Below are positions 1 through 3,302 of a stretch of 5,297 nt of DNA, one piece after another. A model generated the notes under the pieces. That model saw only the letters and a program-made list of their open reading frames with translations. It did no database searches and was not told the origin of the DNA. The translations under genes were made by a program, and so were the position numbers. Numbering within the stretch: the first letter of the stretch is position 1; each line of letters opens with the position of its first letter. The stretch comes from Deltaproteobacteria bacterium (GTDB lineage Bacteria; Desulfobacterota; Syntrophobacteria; B119-G9): positions 1-5,297 of the forward strand of contig QMLL01000149.1 in assembly GCA_003646715.1 (NCBI GenBank), in the 5' to 3' direction.

Positions 1-30
1 ATCAACAACAAGAACAGACGCAGGATTCAT
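1..30 (-). CDS. N-terminus of a probable response regulator (receiver domain), cut by the left edge
   Basis: Read leftward from base 30, ten codons give MNPASVLVVD before the window ends. A short polar start followed by a hydrophobic strand ending in Asp is how many two-component receiver domains begin (strand beta-1, then the acidic pocket, as in ILVVDDE). The start is supported by a GGAG Shine-Dalgarno on the minus strand at 43-40, nine bases before the ATG, and by a possible extended -10 just upstream. The gene is divergent from hsp20 and shares its 235-bp upstream region. Only ten residues are visible, so the family call is an inference. Other proteins with a short beta strand at the N-terminus, such as NAD-binding or MinD-like proteins, could start this way. 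The presence of a leftward gene start is more certain than its function. Confidence 0.5.
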   Translation of the reverse strand, partial: MNPASVLVVD

Positions 31-54
31 AGGGATAAACTCCAGAATTGTTGA

Positions 55-63
55 ATTATCACA
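55..63 (-). promoter_or_regulatory. Possible extended -10 promoter for the leftward response-regulator-like gene
   Basis: On the minus strand TGT-GATAAT (63 to 55) matches an extended -10: a TGn triplet followed by a hexamer with 5 of 6 matches to TATAAT. It would start transcription near base 48, giving a leader of about 18 nt that still includes the GGAG at 43-40. I see no good -35 at 17 bp, which an extended -10 can tolerate. An alternative is TTGAAT (103-98) with TATTTT (79-74) at an 18-bp spacing. Confidence 0.3.
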
Positions 64-95
64 CAACACTTATAAAATACCCGCGTGAGGCTAAT

Positions 96-106
96 TTATT
101 CAAATT
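96..106 (-). repeat. AATTTGAATAA element, copy 1 (upstream of the response-regulator-like gene)
   Basis: The minus strand reads AATTTGAATAA. The identical 11-mer occurs at 2904-2894 on the minus strand and at 3212-3222 on the plus strand. All three copies are intergenic and all read towards a downstream start codon, here 65 bases before the ATG at base 30. It could be a transcription-factor half-site or an AT-rich upstream promoter element. It is AT-rich, so chance recurrence is not excluded. Confidence 0.4.
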
Positions 107-187
107 TTTATGACATTCCCTACGTCGCTTCATAAGCTCAGGATTTTTTTCAGCCAAGATCGGAATAAAAAAATTATTTTCGAGGTA

Positions 188-216
188 TTGACACCGAAAA
201 AATGGTGTTTAATTTT
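188..216 (+). promoter_or_regulatory. Candidate sigma70-type promoter for hsp20
   Basis: A perfect -35 hexamer TTGACA lies at 188-193. The -10 is poor: TAATTT (210-215) or AATTTT (211-216) at 16-17 bp spacing each match the consensus at only 3 of 6. TTTAAT (208-213) matches better, but at a spacing of 14 bp. Nothing resembles the sigma32 -10 (CCCCAT). The weak -10 and the overlapping inverted repeat suggest a regulated promoter. It would give a leader of roughly 45 nt. Confidence 0.4.
191..208. promoter_or_regulatory. Inverted repeat ACACC-N8-GGTGT overlapping the hsp20 -35 box
   Basis: ACACC (191-195) and GGTGT (204-208) form a perfect 5-bp inverted repeat with an A-rich 8-bp centre. The left arm shares its first bases with the TTGACA -35 box and the right arm ends in the spacer, a position where a bound repressor would block RNA polymerase. 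It is neither a CIRCE element (TTAGCACTC-N9-GAGTGCTAA) nor a HAIR element (CTTGAGT-N7-ACTCAAG). With 5-bp arms it may be fortuitous. Confidence 0.3.
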
Positions 217-248
217 TGATTGGAAAAAGCAAATAAACCATAAAAGTT

Positions 249-261
249 AGGAGGAGGTGAT
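249..261 (+). promoter_or_regulatory. Very strong Shine-Dalgarno of hsp20 (decides the start codon)
   Basis: AGGAGGTGAT at 252-261 is a ten-base match to the complement of the 16S rRNA 3' end, preceded by another AGG (249-251). The AGGAGG core ends 8 bases before the ATG at 266. An in-frame GTG at 257 lies inside this ribosome-binding site and therefore cannot be the real start. Confidence 0.85.
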
Positions 262-265
262 AGGT

Positions 266-712
266 ATGTTAGATCTGGTACCATGGGAAAGAGAAAGAAG
301 CCTGATATCCAGACCATACCGAAGCCTTCTTGACAGTTTCTTCGAGGAATTCCGTTTGCCATCCCTGTTCAGGGAGGAAGAAAGAGAATGGGTTCCTGCT
401 CTCGACATGTCTGAGACCGACAAAGAAATCATAGTACAGATGGAAGTACCAGGCATTGATCCGAAAGACATCGAAGTAACGCTCACCAACAATATCCTGA
501 CGATCAAGGGTGAGAAAAAACTTGAAAGAAAAGAAGAAGGCGAAGATTTCCACAGGATCGAGAGAAGATACGGTGCATTCAGCCGAAGCATCAGGCTGCC
601 AGTGGAAGTCAACGCAGATGCAGTTGATGCAACCTACAAGAACGGTGTACTGAAACTGGTACTTCCAAAGACCGAAGAGAGCAGGGCAAAGAGGATCGAG
701 GTAAAACATTAA
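266..712 (+). CDS. Hsp20 family small heat-shock protein (alpha-crystallin domain)
   Basis: Encodes a 148-aa cytoplasmic ATP-independent chaperone that should form oligomers and hold unfolding proteins for later refolding. Residues 1-42 are a variable N-terminal arm rich in Arg and Glu (WERERS, a Phe-rich stretch near 25-35). The alpha-crystallin domain spans about 43-135: it opens with WVPALDMSETD, continues with the VPGIDPKDIEV strand pair (61-71) and LTIKGEK (78-84), has the Arg-rich RIERRYGAFSRSIRLP (97-112), and ends with the hallmark NGVLKLVLPK (126-135). The tail carries an I-x-V anchor (144-146, RIEVKH) that would dock into a neighbouring subunit. Length and domain order are normal for a bacterial class A Hsp20. 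The ATG at 266 is chosen over an in-frame GTG at 257 because the latter lies within the Shine-Dalgarno. The gene is followed by its own terminator, so it is probably monocistronic. Confidence 0.95.
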   Translation: MLDLVPWERERSLISRPYRSLLDSFFEEFRLPSLFREEEREWVPALDMSETDKEIIVQMEVPGIDPKDIEVTLTNNILTIKGEKKLERKEEGEDFHRIERRYGAFSRSIRLPVEVNADAVDATYKNGVLKLVLPKTEESRAKRIEVKH

Positions 713-731
713 TCGATTCGGTGAGACCTCG

Positions 732-760
732 AAAGCCGGGGAAATAGCCCGGCTTTTTTT
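732..760 (+). terminator. Intrinsic terminator after hsp20
   Basis: AAAGCCGGG (732-740) pairs perfectly with CCCGGCTTT (748-756) around a 7-nt loop. The last bases of the right arm merge into a run of seven T (754-760). The hairpin begins 20 nt after the hsp20 stop codon. The A-run on the other strand is too short to make it clearly bidirectional. Confidence 0.93.
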
Positions 761-790
761 ATTTTCCAGCCTGAAATAATCCATTTACTC

Positions 791-808
791 TTACAAAGAA
801 CCTTGTAA
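791..808. promoter_or_regulatory. Inverted repeat TTACAA-N6-TTGTAA upstream of the CoA-transferase promoter
   Basis: TTACAA (791-796) and TTGTAA (803-808) are perfect complements around a 6-bp centre. They lie just upstream of the extended -10 at 824 and overlap where a -35 would be. An 8-bp direct repeat ACAAAGAA (793-800 and 811-818) overlaps the same area at an 18-bp period. The size and position suit a dimeric activator or repressor. The same TTGTAA hexamer appears in both ATTGTAATCG copies of the 2861-3302 spacer. Confidence 0.35.
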
Positions 809-829
809 AAACAAAGAATCTGATATAAG
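803..829 (+). promoter_or_regulatory. Probable extended -10 promoter for the CoA-transferase gene
   Basis: TGA-TATAAG (821-829) fits an extended -10 (TGn plus 5 of 6 of TATAAT). A weak -35, TTGTAA (803-808), sits at a short 15-bp spacing. It lies after the hsp20 terminator, so the CoA-transferase probably has its own transcript with a leader of about 50 nt. Confidence 0.45.
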
Positions 830-849
830 TAATTCCCGGTTTTTACTTA
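826..849. promoter_or_regulatory. Inverted repeat TAAGTAA-N10-TTACTTA overlapping the -10 and start site
   Basis: TAAGTAA (826-832) and TTACTTA (843-849) are perfect 7-bp complements around a 10-bp centre. The left arm overlaps the -10 hexamer and the centre covers the likely transcription start, the classic place for a repressor operator. As RNA it would be a weak AU hairpin with no U-run, so an operator is more likely than a terminator. Confidence 0.4.
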
Positions 850-886
850 ATCTACACAACCTTCAACCCCAAGGAGGAGATTTCTG

Positions 887-2065
887 GTGTCTGCCCCACT
901 CGAAGGAATAAAAGTACTGGACCTGTCGCGATTACTCCCTGGCCCCTTCTGTTCCATGTTGCTTGCAGACATGGGAGCAGAAGTCATAAAGATAGAAGCC
1001 CCCGGCGTTGGTGACTATATCAGGTGGTGGGATCCCAAGCTGGGCAACAACAGCGGCATGCACGTAGTGTTGAACCGAAACAAAAAATCACTAACTCTGA
1101 ATCTCAAATCCGAAACGGGAAAAGAAATCTTTCGCGGTCTTGCGAAATTATCCGATGTTATTCTAGAAGGGTTCAGGCCAGGGGTCATGGACAAACTCAA
1201 CCTTGGATATGAAAACCTGTCCGAGCTTAATCCAAAAATCGTATATTGTGCTATTTCAGGCTATGGAGCCACCGGTCCCATTTCGAAAAAAGCAGGGCAC
1301 GACATTAATTTCCTAGCCCTGAACGGATTGCTCAGTTACAACGGGATAGACGGCAAACCCACGGTTCCCGGTGTACAGATAGGAGACATGGGAGGCGGCG
1401 GATTGCTCGCAGCATTTGCAATACTTGCTGCAATCATAGCTCGAGAAAAAACCGGCAAAGGACAGTTTATTGATATCAGCATGACTGATGGTGCCATGGT
1501 GTGGAATTGTTTAAGGTTTGGTAACTGGATAGCCGATGGCACCATTCCAGCCCCCGGTGACGGTATGTTAAACGGTGGCTTCGCTTGCTATAATGTCTAC
1601 GAAACCAAAGACGGGAAGTTTATGGCACTCGGCGCCCTTGAGCCCCAGTTCTGGTCAGCATTTTGCCAGGCCGTGAATAGACCCGATCTGGATACTCCAG
1701 AATATTTTAAACCCGGTGATCATCAAAAAGAGTTGATCCAAGAACTTTCCCGGATTTTTAGAACAAGAACCCGAGCAGAATGGGTCGAATTCTTAAAAGA
1801 CGTGGATTGCTGCTGTGAACCGGTGTTAAATCTGGAAGAAGCATCAAACAGTAAGATGTCCAGAGAACGGGGTATGATTGTTGAAATGGAGCACCATCAG
1901 TGGGGCAAGTATCTGCAACTCGGAATACCCTGCAAGTTCTCCGAAACACCGGGAAACATCCTAACACATGCTCCAGAACTGGGAGAACACACAGATGAAA
2001 TTCTTTCAGATTTAGGTTTTTCCCCCGAAGAAATAGAACAATTGCGAATCAAGAAAGTTATTTAA
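887..2065 (+). CDS. CaiB/BaiF family III CoA-transferase, alpha-methylacyl-CoA racemase-like
   Basis: A 392-aa cytoplasmic enzyme of family III (CaiB/BaiF/AMACR), which works as an interlocked homodimer on acyl-CoA thioesters. The N-terminal Rossmann-like part starts GIKVLDLSRLLPGPF and includes LLADMGAEVIKIE (25-37), NRNKKSLTLNLKS (63-75) and EGFRPGVMDKLNLGYE (94-109). Residues matching the known catalytic set of 2-methylacyl-CoA racemase are present: His138 in AGHDIN, Asp167 in GDMGGGG and Glu252 in LEPQFW. Formyl-CoA-type transferases use only the Asp, so the extra His and Glu favour racemase/epimerase chemistry on 2-methyl-branched acyl-CoAs. A transferase role cannot be excluded, because sequence separates the two poorly. 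The C-terminus has the usual PELGEHTDEIL (363-373). The start is GTG, with AAGGAGGAGA at 871-880 spaced correctly. No acyl-CoA dehydrogenase or ligase is adjacent, so the substrate is unknown. Confidence 0.9.
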   Translation: MSAPLEGIKVLDLSRLLPGPFCSMLLADMGAEVIKIEAPGVGDYIRWWDPKLGNNSGMHVVLNRNKKSLTLNLKSETGKEIFRGLAKLSDVILEGFRPGVMDKLNLGYENLSELNPKIVYCAISGYGATGPISKKAGHDINFLALNGLLSYNGIDGKPTVPGVQIGDMGGGGLLAAFAILAAIIAREKTGKGQFIDISMTDGAMVWNCLRFGNWIADGTIPAPGDGMLNGGFACYNVYETKDGKFMALGALEPQFWSAFCQAVNRPDLDTPEYFKPGDHQKELIQELSRIFRTRTRAEWVEFLKDVDCCCEPVLNLEEASNSKMSRERGMIVEMEHHQWGKYLQLGIPCKFSETPGNILTHAPELGEHTDEILSDLGFSPEEIEQLRIKKVI

Positions 2066-2068
2066 AAA

Positions 2069-2860
2069 CTATAACAGGGATACTTCTACGGGCTCATCCC
2101 AGCTCAATCCAGTTTTCTCCTGGGCGCTTCCTCCAGTGACAGCGATTTCAAGATACCCGTAGCTTCCTATAAGTGCTATTAAGGAACCCGGAGATGCATC
2201 ACCATACGTTCTTGATATACCCCTAATTATCCACTTACCTATTCTTATTACCACCTTATCCGGAAAATTATCCTCAGGTATATCCTGCACCCTTATACTG
2301 GTTACCAGGTTACCGAAGCGATCAATATAAATTATTTCACCACGTATTTTCCCATGTTCAATGATGACGGGAGACCATGGTAATTTCCCCACAGGGGCAT
2401 AACTCTCACCAAACTTGGATAGTTCCACCCCTTTACTTATATATGCTGCTACCGGGGCCATGATATCACGTCCGTGAAACGTACTGCTTATGTTTTCCAA
2501 CCAGTATTCGGGATTATCCAGAGAAACGATTTCTTCTGGCTTTTCATGGTTCCAGACAAGACTGAAAATTCCGTTATCAGGACCAACAAAAAAGTATTTC
2601 TTAGAACGGGCGGCAATGAGCCTTCTTTCCGTACCCACCCCTGGATCTACAATTGCCAGATGAACGGTTTTTTCAGGGAAAAAAGAATAAGCTGCGGCCA
2701 TTATGAAAGCACCGGCTCTAACATTTTGTGGGGGTATATGATGAGTCAGGTCGATTAGTCGAATAGTCGGATTGATGTTCAGCATAACCCCTTTCATTAT
2801 CCCAACGTAGGGATCGTCCACCCCAAAATCAGTCAATATTGTCACAACCCCACCATCCAT
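2069..2860 (-). CDS. SAM hydroxide adenosyltransferase (SAM hydrolase, adenosine-forming; DUF62)
   Basis: A 263-aa enzyme predicted to split S-adenosylmethionine with water into adenosine and methionine; the family is the hydrolytic relative of fluorinase and the chlorinase SalL. Numbered from the ATG at 2860: TDFG..DPYVGIMKG (10-24), DLTHHIPPQ (37-45), VDPGVGTERR (71-80), PDNG (94-97), STFHGRD (126-132), then a C-terminal barrel with YIDRFGNLVT (178-187) and GSYGYLEIAV (232-241). The water-activating Asp-Arg-His triad of SAM hydrolases appears intact as Asp72, Arg79 and His129, which argues against a halogenase. An in-frame GTG at 2878 and ATG at 2866 exist further upstream, but AGGAG at 2872-2868 fits only the ATG at 2860, giving the usual family N-terminus. 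It runs convergently into the CoA-transferase with 3 bp between stops and is divergent from the CLC gene. Confidence 0.92.
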   Translation of the reverse strand: MDGGVVTILTDFGVDDPYVGIMKGVMLNINPTIRLIDLTHHIPPQNVRAGAFIMAAAYSFFPEKTVHLAIVDPGVGTERRLIAARSKKYFFVGPDNGIFSLVWNHEKPEEIVSLDNPEYWLENISSTFHGRDIMAPVAAYISKGVELSKFGESYAPVGKLPWSPVIIEHGKIRGEIIYIDRFGNLVTSIRVQDIPEDNFPDKVVIRIGKWIIRGISRTYGDASPGSLIALIGSYGYLEIAVTGGSAQEKTGLSWDEPVEVSLL

Positions 2861-2867
2861 TTTCATA

Positions 2868-2872
2868 CTCCT
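2868..2872 (-). promoter_or_regulatory. Ribosome-binding site that decides the SAM hydrolase start
   Basis: On the minus strand AGGAG (2872-2868) lies 7 bases before the ATG at 2860. The upstream in-frame ATG at 2866 is one base from it and the GTG at 2878 precedes it, so both are unlikely starts. Confidence 0.75.
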
Positions 2873-2893
2873 AGACACAAAGCATTTTCATTT

Positions 2894-2904
2894 TTATTCA
2901 AATT
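2894..2904 (-). repeat. AATTTGAATAA element, copy 2 (upstream of the SAM hydrolase)
   Basis: The minus strand reads AATTTGAATAA from 2904 to 2894, reading towards the SAM hydrolase ATG, with 33 bases between motif and start. It is identical to the copies at 106-96 (minus) and 3212-3222 (plus). It may form part of the promoter -10 region here. Confidence 0.4.
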
Positions 2905-2914
2905 ATTTAAAGTG

Positions 2915-2924
2915 ATTGTAATCG
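2915..2924. repeat. ATTGTAATCG element, copy 1
   Basis: ATTGTAATCG is repeated exactly at 3191-3200. The core ATT-N2-AAT is palindromic (here extended to GATT-GT-AATC, 2914-2923), as expected for a small dimer site. It lies 10 bp upstream of AATTTGAATAA as read towards the SAM hydrolase. Confidence 0.35.
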
Positions 2925-3154
2925 TACAGGACTGTTTCCAAATGTTATGCCATTCAGCTTTTATCTACAAGAGTTTTTTAAATAGCTGGTAAGGGCAAAG
3001 AAACCCATCGCAACCTTCCCGCAGTCTTCCTGGCCTATTCTCAAGGTTTAAGTTCACAAGAATACGAACGATAATTATGCTCCAAGAAAACAAACACTCG
3101 GGTCAGATTTCTACCCAAAATTCCTCTGTATTTTCACACCAAACAAAATAGCCA

Positions 3155-3184
3155 TTGACCTAATAAGCCTTTTCCCTTAATAAT
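3155..3184 (+). promoter_or_regulatory. Probable sigma70-type promoter for the CLC gene
   Basis: TTGACC (3155-3160, 5 of 6 to TTGACA) and AATAAT (3179-3184, 5 of 6 to TATAAT) are 18 bp apart. Transcription would start near 3191, inside the second ATTGTAATCG copy. The leader would be about 110 nt and include the AATTTGAATAA copy and the 3256-3278 hairpin. Confidence 0.5.
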
Positions 3185-3190
3185 CACATA

Positions 3191-3200
3191 ATTGTAATCG
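3191..3200. repeat. ATTGTAATCG element, copy 2
   Basis: An exact 10-bp copy of 2915-2924, here at the predicted transcription start of the CLC gene and 11 bp upstream of AATTTGAATAA as read towards that gene. It mirrors the arrangement on the SAM hydrolase side. Confidence 0.35.
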
Positions 3201-3211
3201 GAATCCCGGCA

Positions 3212-3222
3212 AATTTGAATAA
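3212..3222 (+). repeat. AATTTGAATAA element, copy 3 (upstream of the CLC gene)
   Basis: The plus strand reads AATTTGAATAA towards the CLC ATG, with 80 bases between. Its end overlaps a small palindrome TGAAT-A-ATTCA (3216-3226). If the 3155-3184 promoter is used, this copy lies in the transcribed leader. Confidence 0.4.
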
Positions 3223-3255
3223 TTCAGTCCTTACCAGAAAGGGCCTGTGGAGCGC

Positions 3256-3278
3256 GGGAACTTGTTATTAGAGTTCCC
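3256..3278 (+). promoter_or_regulatory. Hairpin GGGAACT-N9-AGTTCCC in the CLC leader
   Basis: GGGAACT (3256-3262) and AGTTCCC (3272-3278) are perfect 7-bp complements around a 9-nt loop, ending 24 nt before the ATG. No U-run follows, so it is not an intrinsic terminator. It could be a repressor operator or an RNA structure affecting translation, which is notable because the start codon lacks a clear Shine-Dalgarno. Confidence 0.4.
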
Positions 3279-3302
3279 CGGTTGTTATTGCTGAATGGTA
3301 CC

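Larger units (their letters stand above)
2861..3302. other. 442-bp divergent intergenic region between SAM hydrolase and CLC genes
   Basis: AT-rich and without a convincing gene. The longest ATG-started frame I found by eye (3077-3151, 18 codons) has no ribosome-binding site. The region holds the SAM hydrolase ribosome-binding site, paired short motifs near each end (ATTGTAATCG and AATTTGAATAA, listed separately), a sigma70-like promoter towards the CLC gene and a hairpin just before its start. I could not assign a convincing promoter to the SAM hydrolase: TTACAA (2921-2916) with AATAAA at 17-bp spacing, 4 of 6 matches each, is the best candidate and overlaps both motifs. About 2930-3150 shows nothing I can identify. 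I saw no riboswitch signature, tRNA or insertion-sequence end. Confidence 0.7.

Noticed and set aside
3..32. Tail of a rightward gene at the left edge (QQQEQTQDS then stop)
   Set aside because: The opposite strand gives a better explanation: an ATG with a spaced GGAG and a receiver-like start.
257..265. Hsp20 starting at the in-frame GTG at 257 (151 aa)
   Set aside because: The GTG lies inside the Shine-Dalgarno AGGAGGTGAT; the ATG at 266 is correctly spaced from it.
188..265. RNA thermometer in the hsp20 leader
   Set aside because: No CU-rich or four-U stretch that would pair convincingly with the GGAGGAGGTGA ribosome-binding site was found by eye.
269..784. Long open frames on the minus strand across hsp20
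   Set aside because: They are antisense shadows of a clear alpha-crystallin gene; the translations show no family features.
2069..2860. Fluorinase or chlorinase identity for the DUF62 protein
   Set aside because: The Asp72/Arg79/His129 set of the hydrolytic enzymes appears intact, and I see no insertion loop like that of fluorinase.
2861..2878. SAM hydrolase starting at GTG 2878 or ATG 2866
   Set aside because: AGGAG at 2872-2868 lies downstream of the GTG and is one base from the ATG at 2866; it fits only the ATG at 2860.
3077..3151. 18-codon frame in the divergent spacer
   Set aside because: No ribosome-binding site, and the composition is like the surrounding non-coding DNA.
2861..3302. 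Fluoride (crcB) or SAM riboswitch upstream of the CLC or SAM hydrolase gene
   Set aside because: Looked for because of the halide and SAM themes; no GGCGATG-type fluoride aptamer core or SAM-riboswitch core is visible.
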